From NCBI GenBank assembly GCA_029204225.1, contig CM055092.1, forward strand, positions 45,010,087-45,074,086: a stretch of 64,000 nt of DNA. The letters are read 5' to 3'. Each line of letters opens with the position of its first letter. Position 1 is the stretch's first letter. The translations under genes were made by a program, and so were the position numbers. This DNA is from Diphasiastrum complanatum. Its lineage: Eukaryota > Streptophyta > Lycopodiopsida > Lycopodiales > Lycopodiaceae. Positions 45,650-57,860 of this stretch are shown here, piece after piece. Under the pieces are notes generated by a model that saw only the letters and a program-made list of their open reading frames with translations, searched no databases and was not told the DNA's origin.

Positions 45650-46490
45650 AAAAAATTGTGATAAGGGGGGAGCTTGAGATCAATACCAAAACTAAATATC
45701 AGTTTCGAATGCAAGAAATACACAAAATGTTTTTAAAAAGGAGATACGCGGCCGAAAGCGATATTGGACTAACAGCGGAATCGGTCTCGAGCGCACTGTG
45801 AGAAAGTAGACGATTAAATGGTGAGAGGGCGCGCTTGAGAGCGATATTGAGAGCAAAAACTGAAAATTCTGCAAAAAAAAATGAAAATTTCGAGTACTTA
45901 TATATACAAAATTTTTGCACGTGTGAAAAACTAGCCGAAGACACGTGTCATCATTTAATTGGTGCACGTGGAATGTCCGTACTGAAAATGATGACCTCAT
46001 TATTAGGGCACATGGGTTGGAACAGTGCACGAATTCTTTTTTGATGCATGTCATTCTCGCACATGACAGATGTCAAATCAATCATTGTTTGTACGAGACG
46101 TATTAATTTTGACCAATCATACATCGACACGTGTTCCTTTATAACTCCACACGTGCAAATTTATTTTTATAAATAGGTCATTTTCGGTTCGAATTTTCAT
46201 GAAAATTTTCGATTTCTTGGCCGGATATCGATTTCAAGCGCACCATTTGCACTGATTACCCTCAGTTGACTTACTTGCGCTTGGAACCGATATTGCCTCG
46301 TCCGGTATCGCATTCAAGCGCACCTTACATCTCATTTCTTGTCTGCTCTTTGTTCATGCGTTCGGATCCGATACCCTAATTTTTAATATCTCTTTCGAGC
46401 GCACATTGCCTTGAGGTTCTTGTGTGACCTGCAGTTTGTGTCTGAGAGCGATATTTGGAATTTTACATCTATAGTTTTTGTTTAAAATGT
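45650..46490. promoter_or_regulatory. Divergent spacer with GCGC/CCGATAT motifs
   Basis: Between two diverging gene remnants, the motifs GAGCGCAC, (A/C)AGCGATATTGG and (A/T)CCGATA(T/C) recur near 45745, 45788, 45828, 46225, 46238, 46285, 46303, 46313, 46365, 46395 and 46445. They resemble the copies at 1.9-5.05 kb. A TATATATAC box lies near 45898 and TATAAATAGG near 46169. This could be a shared promoter or a transposon-type binding array. Confidence 0.4.
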
Positions 46491-47933
46491 CTAATTTTGA
46501 TTCTAGTTTGTTTTTTTTTTTCATGAATTTGGTATTAGTGATAATTTAGAGTATTTCAAATCTCTTTTTTCTCCTTTTCTATTTATTGTTTCTTCTATTA
46601 CTTAGGGTCTTGGTGTGGAGGCATTTTTTGAGATATATCTTAGATTTAAGTCTCTGCTCAGTACTCCGTTATTCAGATCTCAAAATAAGGACATGATTTA
46701 TTATTAGGACCTGGTGGCACTCGACAAGCATAGCTATAAACCTAAGCTTGACAAAATGTTTACCAAGTTACATAATGATTTCAAATCTGTAGATGAGTGT
46801 CCAATTCACAATAAAAATGTAGATTTGCTGATTTTCAGTTTGCATTTGTTTTTTTTCTTTTGTTAAATATTTCTGACGATTCGGAAGCTTTCTCTTCCAC
46901 TTTTGAAGATGCTTCTTCCAGTGGTACAAAGTCTGAAAAGTCAAATATTGTAGATATAGATATATTTTTTATTTGATACGAGCGTTAATTTAGATGATTG
47001 TTCAAATTTTGATCCTGCTCGAAATAGGACGTCGTTTATAGGCCCTAGAACACCCACTATCCTTTCTCCTTCTGATAAATCTTTGATCACTTTGCCTACT
47101 TATATTATAGATAATAATTCTTTTTTGACAATATCGAATATATCGGATTTTTTTTATTTCACTAAAGTTGAGGCTCTTTGCATTTTGAGCAAAGAGCTTG
47201 ATGAATTTTCGGATATAATTGATTTTGATGTCGATGATTTTCTCCCTGGTGTTGACGATGTACATAATGATAAGTTTTATTTAGGGAAAAATTGTTTGAA
47301 AATGGCTGTGGAAGAAATGCGCAACAAAGAAAATGAGTCTACCTTATGAGGAGGAGTTTCTCATAATCCAAAGTCAACTTGGTCAACCAACTGTCTATTC
47401 ACCAACAATATTGACATCAAAAGGTGGACATAATATTGATGGAGAGACAGTAATCAGGGAAGACAAAGTCGAATGCATAAGTTTTAGTACCTTATCATGT
47501 ACTAGTAGATTCGTTATATCAGATTATATACTGGAGTTTACTTTGTTTTTTATCATTTCAGAAAACAATTTTTCTTAATGATTTCGCAACTCGTCAAGGA
47601 GGGCAGAGATCTTCAAGAGAAGTTCTTCAAGAATAATGAGATAAGTGTTGCCCATTGATTATGGCAATCAAAGCACTGTCTCATTTTCTTGGAGGACATA
47701 ATTTCAATAAGGTGCATAAAATAATTTTTGTAAAGAAAACCATTGCGATTAAAATTTTAGGATATGGACCAGTGAATTCCATGCCCAGATCATCTCATTT
47801 TGCATTGTATGCTGCTTACGTTGATATGAGTAAGCATGAAAACTATGAGCTGTTGGATCCATACGAAAGAAAAAAATTGTTGCATGATTCTAAGTTGCAA
47901 CTTTCGTTGGAAAAAGTATCGGAAGCAGAGTAG
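46491..47933 (+). pseudogene. Unidentified plus-strand gene remnant
   Basis: Coding-like segments: 46605-46830 (FFEIYLRFKSLLSTPLFRSQ, one TAG, HSYKPKLDKMFTKLHNDFKS); 46880-46975 (SEAFSSTFEDASSSGTKSE); 47000-47349 (RTPTILSPSDKSLITLPTYI, VEALCILSKELDEFSDIIDF, ending NKENESTL*); and 47655-47933 (ALYAAYVDMSKHENYELLDP, YERKKLLHDSKLQLSLEKVS). The acidic, low-complexity middle is unlike any family I know. The last segment is the best preserved. Stops and frame changes separate the parts. Confidence 0.35.
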
Positions 47934-48249
47934 ATACTACTGAATAGTACTTTGTAAATATTTTTATTTAATATACAAAATTTTATTGCGTGTCTATTGC
48001 CTATTGGCTTGTATAAATTTGCATGCTTTTTGAAATTTTTTATAATCCATCGATTTTGTATTATGACGAATTTGGATTCTTCTGTAAAACCATTGGAAAA
48101 ATTGCAGTATATAGCTGTATTTTGTGCTAGTCCCGCCATGTTGTGTACTTTTATAAAATGCCGCTCTTGCTTGCCAATGAGATTTTTTCATTCCTTGCGA
48201 TGACCATATGCTAAGACTTCCACTATTTCTTTAAAAGAATGTCGAATGA

Positions 48250-49860
48250 TGTCATAATATGTGCTGCATGTCATAAAAACATAATCTAAATTAGTACCAA
48301 AAGTATCTAATTTAATTGCACATATTTGTCTATCGTAGTGCAACATCAAAATCTTACCATATAATGTGTTATATGATCAAATTCACTAATTGTTTTATGT
48401 ATCATTTGTAAATCAGTATTTGAAAATTTATATTTTCTCAAGTATTTCACCATCTTGTCTAATTTTTTCCAAACTTCTACTTTGTGTATATGAGTAGAAC
48501 TTTCTTCTTCGAAATCTTGAGTTGCTGCAATAATTTTTTTCCAAGCCGTGTATTGAATCTTGGATTGTTTGCCAAAATAATTTGATAAAAATCTTTGAGC
48601 TTTGGATCCTCCAATGCTCGACTTGCATGGAATATTTCATGTTTTACCTAATAGCTTGTCATCTGTTTTAATTTTAACGTGGCCTTTATGTAAGCTTACT
48701 TTGGACAACACATCCTCTAATCTAGAAATAGCTTCCTTCGCAAAGGCCTATGGCTCGGAATTCCATGCAAACAAGATGTGAAGATATATTATTTTTTCTA
48801 TAATACACACCTCCACATGCAATGTACAGATATGAACATCTTGTACTCCTTGTCATGTCTTTTGTTATTTTCACGCAGTACAAACAAGGGTGTTTAGAGT
48901 TAGCGCCATGAGATACATTGAACATACATTTTAATGTTTTCAGATCTCCTGCTAAATGCCATTCAATGTTGAAAGTGCCAATTCCAAGAATATTGAGTGG
49001 AACTCCCTCCATGTGATTTTTTATGGTGGTAGGATATGACGTTATATTAAATATCCATGAGAGAATTTCATGGTCTTCTTTCGTCACCTATAAGAGAATA
49101 CAAAAACGTGATTAGCCTCATAATATTTATACAGAGAAGATTTCCCAAATGAAATCCATATTAAAATGATTATCCCTATTGATTATGCGAAGGAACTACT
49201 ATACCTGAAATGCTGCCAACCACCAAATATCATTTTTTGATTGAACATTGAAATTGAGGCCTTCTGAGTCTTCTGAATTTGAAAGTGCTAACATTCATGA
49301 TCGTGAGATTGACTCTTTCCATTTTTTGTCCTTTTATAATTTCAGAATCATCTAACTTGAGAATAACTATCAACTTGTTATTGACATTCCCATTTGTAAT
49401 ATCGTAAAAATTTATGATGAATGTTAGTAACTGATTAATGTCAATAAATAAATTGTTGGAATTGTTATAAGCTAGACTTTCTCCTTTCGAGCAATACACT
49501 TCATTGATATGAGATGGATTACCAACTATTGTCTGCATACCTTGGTTTAACATGTCTCTTTTTTTTTTAAAGATGAAATGGTCGTGGGATTGGAAACTTT
49601 TTAATATTTACCTGTGCAAATGCCTCTTTTATCATCTTAAACATTGTTGCATATGTTTCTCTGCTGATGCTAAAAAAGTCACATGCCCCCTAAAGCAATG
49701 TAGTGTCTACTATCTTTCCAACTTCATTCATAATGCTATCAGTAACTGAAGCCTTAATCTTTTTCATTTTGTTAAAGTTAAGATAGAGCCGAGTGAATTT
49801 CCAATTGAAATCTCATCAGCCAAATGGTCTTCAACAACCAATGCTGATCTGCATTGCAAA
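48250..49860 (-). pseudogene. Transposase-like protein (GDLK...HPCLYC type), broken
   Basis: Minus-strand segments in order: an N-terminal part with ETYATMFKMIKEAFAQVN and NEVYCSKGESLAYNNSNN; then LIVILKLDDSEIIKGQKM. After a one-base slip near 49281 comes SKNDIWWLAAFQ, an intron (CAG|GTATAG at 49206 to TTATAG at 49088), and VTKEDHEILSWIFN followed by FNIEWHLAGDLKTLKCMF and HGANSKHPCLYC. A C-terminal part reads TAWKKIIAATQDFEEESSTH and FDHITHYMVRF (to about 48300). The KLxxDG-like strand, the xxIExxLxGDxKxL strand and the CX2C pair match widespread, poorly described transposon proteins seen in many eukaryotes. I infer a DDE-type enzyme, with the aspartates of KLD and GD(L)K as candidate catalytic residues. 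Frames are broken several times. Confidence 0.45.
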
Positions 49861-50264
49861 CATAATGTCCATGAAAATGTCAGTAGAAATTAGGACACTC
49901 ATAGTATTCGCAACAGTATAATAAGCAAGTCAAAAGAAAGTTGAAATGAATAAATAACAAAATTAGTGATTATGAATGAATCAAAAAGTTCAAGCAATAT
50001 TCAATACCAAATAAGCTATAACTTACTTGAATGCATGGATTCGTCTTTTTCTATGACCTCCTCTAGATGACAGATCACATATATCCTTGTTTACCAGTCT
50101 TTATCTCTTGTTGCTTCGGACCTTTCTGTTGAGCACATCCATATCTTTTACAAGAGACAAATATGAGATACGCATGGATTGAAATGTAGTTTTTATCTCA
50201 TCATTACTAGTTGTATAATGATGCAAAGAAGATTTCAACCTTTATATAGATTATTAACTGACTC

Positions 50265-50467
50265 ACCGAATGAAAATCTGGATGTTGCAATGAACATGGA
50301 AAAAAAGAATACAATGTTCCTGATGACCATAGATCTACATGCTTTAGCTTTTCCTCCATGTATCGGACCATATCAGAAGTTGACAGTTTGAGTTGCTTTG
50401 AATTTCTTGTCCTAAGCAGGGCATATTCTGGTGACAGATCCACATGAAGATGATAAAGCTTTGTCAT
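50265..50467 (-). other. Possible first exon of the transposase-like gene
   Basis: From an ATG at 50467 the minus strand is open for 67 codons (MTKLYHLHVDLSPEYALLRT ... FFPCSLQHPDFHS) up to a strong donor TCG|GTGAGT at about 50264. A possible acceptor CTCAACAG near 50125 leads to an Arg-rich stretch (SSRGGHRKRRIHAFK) ending at AAG|TAAGTT. The orientation agrees with the transposase-like segments to the left, but linkage is inferred. Confidence 0.35.
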
Positions 50468-50699
50468 CAGTATAGTCGTATAGTAACAAACAACACAATG
50501 ACAATAACAAAGCTGGAGATGGCGCTATCGACTCTGCTGGAGATAGAGATGGCGCTAAACACTTGTTTTTGACCCTGGAGATAGAGATGGCGTAGGCTTT
50601 GTTTCAGAAATGTCACTCCTAATTCAAATTTTTGAGTGTTCCCAACTATCGGGAGGGAATATTTCAGCATTTTGAAAATTATATATTTTAACTATGGTT

Positions 50700-51360
50700 A
50701 AGCACCAGTGAAGTTTGATATGACTAAACTAATGTGCATTTATTTACATGGAAAGTAGTGCGGGCAGATGCGTAAAGAAGTTAGAAAATGATATTATAAT
50801 TACTTTATAGTTATTGTTCTCTCTCCTACATTTATAGGGCCCTCTTTGGGCCCATATTTTCTCTAATGAATACAAAAGAAAGTTTTCAAGTTAGTCTAAA
50901 ATCCAAAGCTTAGGAAGAGCCATTTCATTAAAAGGAGACTTGCGAAATTTAAGTTATTGAAGAAGGGTCAATATAAACCACCACTATCTTAGACCCTTGT
51001 CATTTCGAGGAGACTTGGTCAATGGCTATAGTTTGGTTAAACAATATACAATTTATCGATCCAAGTGCCCATTTTATGAATCAATGTCCATGACATATAT
51101 TTTACACATGAAAGGTTGCGATGTGAGCGCTCTAGCACTCTGCTGAAATAATAAGTATTAAGTACTATAAGAGTATGCTAAGGATATAGCCAATATCTCA
51201 TGTCATGCATATGTTAGGAATTGTTAGGAGCTAAATTCGAGCAAAATATCAAGCATGGAAAGCTTTGGGAAAATGAAGTCCTTGTGTGCATGTTACCTAC
51301 CTCAAGTATCAAGTGGAATTATTGGAAGGTGAACTTGGCCACCCTTTCAAAAAACTCAAA
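50700..51360. other. No recognisable gene
   Basis: AT-rich. The phrase TATAGGGCCCTCTTTGGGCCC at about 50836 resembles TTAGAGGCCCTCATTGGGCTC at 25834, so part of the 25.8-kb flank family recurs here. Confidence 0.4.
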
Positions 51361-51364
51361 ATCG

Positions 51365-51590
51365 TCGAGCTAAGTCGTTGTCAAATGCCCATAAGAGACA
51401 ATAATGAGTCGTCTTACGAGTCATTACGAGCACTCTCGTAAGAGACCGTAACGAGTCATATTTCGAGGCCAATATGAGCACCCTCGTAAAAAGATCAATC
51501 AGAGACCATAACGAGTCATCTTACAAAAGACTACGAGCCAATAAGAGATCACAAAGAGTCGTAAAGGATCCTTTTACAAGGGATTACAGA
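51365..51590. repeat. Degenerate short tandem repeats (AAGAGACCxTAACGAGTC)
   Basis: Variants of a ~20-bp unit, TAAGAGACCGTAACGAGTC(A/G)T, recur near 51391, 51430, 51488 and 51541. TTACGAG and CACTCTCGTAA words in both senses give local dyad symmetry. Non-coding. Confidence 0.55.
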
Positions 51591-53690
51591 CTAGGTAGTA
51601 GGCGTGAGCAAGCCCGCCACCTGGTTGTAGTATGCAGCCTTCATGCACCGAGCCGCCATGCGACGAGGTGCATTGAAGGCTGCCTGCTATTGGGTAGCAG
51701 GCCTGCTCAAGCCTGATAATGGGTGAAGTTTGGGCCTTTCAATTAAAAGGCCCAAATGAATACGAGTTTAAACATTTGTGGTCAGATCCAATTAAAACCT
51801 GCCACCTGTATACTATGAGCCCAAATGCCAATTATGGTCAAATTAATCAACCTATCAGCAATATGATATGACTCCCTAACGCAATAACGGTCAGGAAAAT
51901 GAGTTGCGGCTTAAAGAAGGAAAGTACAATTAATTACAACGCTACTTAAGGGGAGAAAGTGCAATCAAAGCCTAGTCTAGTCTAAACTTTCTTGTAATCC
52001 CTTTAGTGGACAAGCATAAATCTAACTACGATTAGAGAACAAAAGAGAGAGACACAGACTGAGAAGTTAGTAGCATAGCTAGGAGACAAAAAAGAAGAGA
52101 AGCAGGTGAAGAACATGAAGATGTATGTGTCTATCATGAAACTCCAATAATACAAAACAAAGGATATTGTATATAGGGTTCTATTGTTGTGCGATTCACA
52201 TTTAGTAGTTCAATCAAAATCAATTTAGATCTTGTTGTTTCCACATTATCTCTAGTTTTCTTTCAGGAATATCATGATTATGTTTACAAGAGACTTCAGC
52301 TCTCTATTGATGTGTGTAGCTCATAGAAGAGTTTCATGGATAGAGTGTTTTTTATTATAAAATAATCATGGAAGGGTCGCACACATTACATCTATAATTT
52401 CTCAATGTTTATACTCATGTGAAATTCATTCCCTATTATGATTATCTACAAGGATCACATCTCTCATGAGCATCATGCTAGTATGAAGATACATTTTTGT
52501 ATTTTATGGTCATGCTTCATTTTCAAATATTTTTTTTTTCCTCATCCTTTGTATGATCTTTACTAATTTCCATTGTGAATCTTACATGCTAATGTTTGTT
52601 GCATGTGTTCATGTATGAGGTAAATTGTAGTTTAGATCTATATCTATCGTGTGATAATAGTTCAACATGCACAATCAAACATTATCATCTTCTTTGATTC
52701 CATTCAATGCATTATATATTTGTGTGTTTTAGCATCTTCTTAATCTTATTTTGACTGTACATAACTATTATTATCTCTTAAAATTTTAGCTCTAGTGGCC
52801 TTTGTTTGAAGCTTCAAGGAAGCGAATAGAAGAACAAGAGATGAAGTTTGAGATTGGTGTATCACCAATATCGGAAGAAGCATGGAAGGATGCTACTCTT
52901 GCTATTCTAGGGATGGTCTTTTCAGCTCAACATGAACTACAAGTATCTGTTATTAGAGCGGAGTGGGAAAACTAACGTAGTCCAAGGATGGCTTTTTCAA
53001 AAATCGGTTGAACATATATATTTGAAGGTTATTGACTTTCTAAGAAACAATAATAAATTCTTTCACTTGTAGGAAATTTTATGGCTAGTATAATATATAT
53101 AGAATTCTAAACCTTTATGGTTTTGTATAAATAGGATTTTTGTAGGTCACCATATTACTTAAAACCACATACAAATTTGAAATTAGAAGTTTTACCTTGA
53201 GGGGGCTTGAGTGTTTGCACAATTATTGATAAAAAAAATTTCTCGTTGGTGGGATGGGGACGGGCAAGCACGCTTGGCTTGAAAAAATGATTGAATTCTT
53301 TGGAAAATTTGAATTCTTACGGCATACATTCTTAAAAATGAATTGTTGAAATGATGTGTTAATTGTTTGGATTGAGTGTGTTAATTTTTTAAAGAGAGTA
53401 CCTAATATAGCTCATTAACAACCTGAAGTAGTTTTAAGATTCTAAAAGGCAACATTTTCTAGTTGGAGGTTCTAAAGGCAAGCATGTTTGAAACATGGAC
53501 ATACCTTACAAAATTGAAACTTGAGTCTAGAGGTTTAGATATAGAATATTGAAAGGAATCATTATTTCATACATTTCTTAGAATATGGAAGATATTGCAA
53601 GAAAATGAAAGATATTGCTATGGAGAATATTGAACTAGAGAGAATGTCACCCCAAATAGACAAAATGGGATTAGACATGTGCATGTAGAA
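51591..53690. other. No supportable gene
   Basis: A moderately GC-rich opening (51590-51730) then AT-rich sequence. A plus-strand frame from an ATG at 52841 (44 codons, EEAWKDATLAILGMVFSAQH) is the only coding-like patch and I cannot connect it to any exon. A purine-rich stretch at 53700-53830 leads into a microsatellite. Confidence 0.4.
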
Positions 53691-53882
53691 CTTCAGAGAG
53701 AGAGAGAGAGCATGTGCCTTTAGAAATTCCTAGAAAGATAATTTTTTAGAAAGAGAGAAGGTATAAAATGGAAAGAGAAGGAGGGTGCGCTTTAGGATCG
53801 TGTGAGAGAGAGAGGCGCTCATTTCTTTATTTTAGGGTTTGTTTTAGGGTTTTTAGGTTTCACATGAAAAATAGTGATAGTG

Positions 53883-53888
<6 letters not shown>

Positions 53889-53951
<63 letters not shown>

Positions 53952-53968
53952 GGGGGAGAGAGAGAGAG
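53889..53968. repeat. (GA)n microsatellite with poly-G tract
   Basis: About 50 bp of GA repeats, then a run of about 17 G, then more GA. Frames through it encode only Ser/Leu or Arg/Glu runs and are artefacts. Confidence 0.95.
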
Positions 53969-54169
53969 GGAGAAGGAGAGGTTTGATACATATTCTTAAA
54001 GCAAAACTTGAGAGACGTGTAACATTGAAAAGAAAGTTTGAAAGAACACTCCCCATCAACTAAGTAGGCTACTAGTGGTATTACCCCATACCTCCACACC
54101 GCGTACTAATACCTTGTAGTTAAAGCCACTGTACTAGTTGTAGGCAAAAGATTTCCATTAGTAGGCCAG

Positions 54170-54770
54170 AGATTTGATGCGTATATTTATAAGAATTATC
54201 TCCTCAAGGCTCAACCTCACAGCCTTGACGTGGTTGCAATGGTCCCAAGCCCACCCTCGCGCATCTAAGGAGCACGTGTTTTTTTTTTTCATTGGTTGCT
54301 TAGGCGCCACATCACTGGGCATCCAAAACATTATCCCATACCATAAGCATCTCTGTGGGGTTTGAGGGGGTGGAGCGCAGGCATCCCAAAGGGAGCCGGG
54401 AACCACGACTTAGCTTCCCGGCCTTCAACTCTTGCCATCCAAACCCACTTGACATACAAGCAGCCAACTCGCCAACAACGATCAGACTTAACCAACTTGA
54501 AGTTCCGAAAACCAACATTGAGATCCAACCTAGCGCCATGCCAGATCAAGGGTCCCGATGTGAGTGACTTCCCTCCAAGCAAGCCGCCCGACATACATCA
54601 AACTTAACCAACTCGAAGCTTCGTTACAAACGAGTAACATCCATTCCAAGCAAGCGATCTGACTTACATCAGACTTAACCAACTGAAAGCTTCGTCACGA
54701 GCGCTGGAAGCCAACCTGGCGCCACGCCAGACTGGACAACGATAAACAGGTAGCTTCCACCCAAGCAAGC
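54170..54770. repeat. GC-rich older element, left part
   Basis: This block is richer in G+C than its surroundings. It contains three imperfect copies of CATCAGACTTAACCAACT(C/T)GAAG, near 54480, 54596 and 54675. It continues on the other side of the inserted copia element at 60547. The continuation leads to a GGCGCC-type primer region, so it is probably a long LTR of an older retroelement. Confidence 0.45.
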
Positions 54771-55390
54771 TGTGAAAGATTTCAGATCCTTAAGATCCAA
54801 TCTACTTGAATGATCTTTGGTTAGAAAGAGAAATACACTACCAATTTCACCAATGTAGAAAAATCAGCATCTACACACAATTTGAGATGCACACACTAAT
54901 AGAACTTGATCAAACTTGCATGAAATGAATATGTATTGTTGCTGTCCGTACAAAACCAGCAAGCTACTGTATTTCACACGTGTGGATCCAAAAATAGCAA
55001 ATATAGATCATTCTACACATAGAATTGCAAGCAATCACCAAGATAGTGCACCAATGGATAGTAGAACTCAAGAGAACCATGTATAAGCATGAAATGAGAT
55101 AGAGAAGAGAGAATATGACTCTCTCCATGAGTTACATCCTTTTATAGCAGGTCCAAACCCTATTTGGCCACTTGGCTTTCTCACCAATATGCTAACCCTA
55201 CCAATTTCAAATTGAATCTACTCAAACTCGCATTCTATCTTTCCCACACTTTCAAAAAGTGTTTATTCAAATGAAATTTAGACTAATGAACTTTGAAAAG
55301 TCAACCTCTAAATCTAAAACAAGTTTTGGCCTCAATATGCCAAATATGGAAATATTGCAAAATGTGATGAAACTAGTTGAATCTTTCACA
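54771..55390 (-). repeat. 3' LTR of the copia element
   Basis: Starts TGTGAAAGATTTCAG and ends GAATCTTTCACA. It aligns without gaps to the 5' LTR with about 15 substitutions, mostly transitions. TATA box CTATAAAAGG on the minus strand at about 55138-55147. Confidence 0.95.
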
Positions 55391-56607
55391 CTCCCTCTTC
55401 AACTAGTTTTAGCATAGACTTTGATAATACTCCAAGTGAAGTCCTATGCTTCATGAACAAGTCTTTTCCCAATGCTTTGGTGAAGATATCAGCTACACAT
55501 TCTCTTGAAGACACATGTTGAAGCTCCACCTCCTTTGCAATGACTCGCTCCCTCACAAAATGATATTGTATCTCAATATGCTTGCTCCTAGCATGAAAGA
55601 TAGGATTGGATGCCATTCTTTGGGCTGATTGATTGTCACAAAAGATGATTGGGCTCTCTGAAAAATCCAGCAAGTGAAGATCCTTGATCATCCTCTTGAT
55701 CCATACCATCTCCTTTGTGCAATGTGTAAGAGCTTTGTACTCGGCCTCACTAGATGACAATGAGATAGTGGCTTGTTTCTTTGACATCCATGATATAGCT
55801 CCATCACCTATGAAAATACAATAAGAACTCCATTATATCTCCAGCATAGTCCAAATCTGAAAATCCAAAAAGATTAGGTGATGATCCCTCATACAATATG
55901 CCAAAATCTCGAGTTCCAATGATGTACCTCAAAACTCGCTTTCCTAGCTTCCAATGCTCCTCACTAGGATCTTGCATGAATTGACTCAATCTTCCAACAC
56001 AATAGCTTAGATCAGGTCTAGTAATGGTTAGATAGATGAGTGAACCAACTAGCTTTCTATAGAGAGTAATGTCCTTGAAGGATCTTTCATTACCTCTTGT
56101 AGTAAGCTTTACATGAGACTCCATAGGTGTATCAATAGCTTTTTCATCTACCATATGAAATCTTTCTAGAATAGAATTAGCATACTTCTCTTGACAAATG
56201 AAAGTATATTGAGAAGATCTAATGACTTCTATTCCTAAAATGTAATGCAAATTACCAAGATCATGCACCTCAAACTCCTTCTTAAGAGCATTCTTGATAT
56301 CCTCCACATCTTGATTGTCTCCACCACTCAAGATGATATCATCCACATAGATTAGCAAGATGGTACCATCATTTCCAGCAAACCTATAATAAAGTGAATG
56401 ATCATACTCACTCATAACAAAGCCTTGAGAGAGTAAAAAAGTGTTAAGCTTAGCATACCAACTCCTTGGTGCTTGCTTAAGGCCATACAAACTCTTTTGT
56501 AGAAGACACACATGATTTGGCTTTGTTGATGAGATGTAGCTCTCGGGTTGCTTCATGTATACTTCCTCCTCAAGATCACCATTCAAGAATGCATTTGAAA
56601 TGTCCAT
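55386..56607 (-). pseudogene. Copia reverse transcriptase C-part and RNase H
   Basis: After a TGA at 56608-56610 the frame continues with MDISNAFLNGDLEEEVYMKQ, LYGLKQAPRSWY, the catalytic YVDDIILSG (about 56350), LHYILGIEV and GSLIYLTITRPDLSYCVGRL. RNase H starts at SDLDYAGD. There a deletion of about 20 bp, together with a frame change near 55815, removes the segment that normally carries DDRKSTSG. The second frame then gives WMSKKQATISLSSSEAEYKA, CDNQSAQRMASNPIFHARSK and ADIFTKALG. RNase H activity should be lost. Confidence 0.9.
55391..55401 (-). other. Polypurine tract
   Basis: Minus-strand TGAAGAGGGAG immediately before the 3' LTR; it primes plus-strand synthesis. The pol frame reads through it and stops inside the LTR (TGA at 55386-55388). 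Confidence 0.85.
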
Positions 56608-56610
56608 TTT

Positions 56611-57860
56611 TCATAGATCCCATCCATAAAGTGTATCAAGTGAAATGATGACTCGAATGCTTACCATCTTTGCCACGGGTGCAAAGGACTCATCATAGTC
56701 AATTCCTTGTTGTTGAGCATATCCTTTTGCCACTAACCTTGCCTTGTACTTGTTGATAGATCCATCTTGGTTTGTCTTCACCTTGAAGATCCATTTGCAT
56801 CCAATAGCTTTCTTGTCCTTAGGCAACTCCACCAATCTCCATGTTCCATTCTTCATAAGAGCTTGATACTCAACATCCATTGCTTGGATCCACTCCTCTT
56901 CTTTCCTTGCTTGATCTACACTTGTAGGCTCATCCAAAGAGGTTAGGAAAGCAACATAATTTTCAGAAACTACTTGCTTACCCTTTTGATCATATGTGAG
57001 CCTTGAAGGTACTTGTCTTTCTCTTGATGTTCTCCTTGGCTTTTGACTTGATGAAGGTCCATCATCACCACCATCCAAAGTAGGATCCTTCTCATCAACA
57101 TCAAGAATGTTAGATCCATCTACTTTACCATCAATCATGCTTGAAGACACCTTTGGAATGTTTCCCTCATCAAAAATGACATCTCTACCAAAAATTACTT
57201 TGTTAGTAGAAGGAATGTTAACCTTGTAGGCTTTACTCACCTCACTATATCCAACAAAAATACCTCTTCTTGAAGATGGATCCTCCTTGGTCCTATCATC
57301 AAGAGTAATGTTGACATAGCATGTGCAACCAAAGGTTCTTAGAAAGTTGACACTCGGCCTCCACTTGAATAGCATCTCAAAAGGTGTCCTTCCATCCAAA
57401 ATAGCACTCGGCCACCTATTGCACAAGAAATTGGCACACAACAAAGCTTGATCCCAAAATGGTTTGTCAAGATTAGCACTTAACCTCATAGCTTTAGCAC
57501 TTTCACATAAAGTTCTATTCTTCCTTTCAGCCACTCCATTTTGTTGTGGGGTCCTTGATGTTGTATACTCCCTCTTGATCCCATGCTCATCACAAAAGGC
57601 CTTGAACTTGTTAGATATGTACTCACCACCATTGTCACCTCTCAAGCACTTGATCTTTGTGGAAAATTGGTTCTCCTTTGCATTCTTGAACTTGACAAAG
57701 ACATCATACACTTCATCCTTGCTCTTTAGTAGATAGATCCAACAAAATCTACTAAAATCATCAATGAATGTTACATACATCTTAGCTCCACTATTGCTAA
57801 TTGTAGTAAATCCATGAATATTCAAATGTACAAGTTGAAAAGGCTTTGTAGATCTAGAAT
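56611..57860 (-). pseudogene. Copia integrase core and RT start
   Basis: The integrase catalytic D, D and E are visible in [24 protein letters not shown] and [45 protein letters not shown] and [10 protein letters not shown] follow. A Ser/Pro-rich linker leads to the RT start ([40 protein letters not shown]). It ends at a TGA (56608), most simply a CGA-to-TGA change in a conserved site. At the upstream end (near 57860) a short direct duplication containing two CTAGATCTA units shifts the frame relative to the preceding zinc module. Confidence 0.9.

Noticed and set aside
52841-52975. A 44-codon plus-strand gene
   Set aside because: Too short, no homologue known to me and no associated exon.
53853-54099. 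Minus-strand frames rich in Ser-Leu repeats
   Set aside because: They run through the GA microsatellite; the dinucleotide repeat keeps every frame open without coding meaning.
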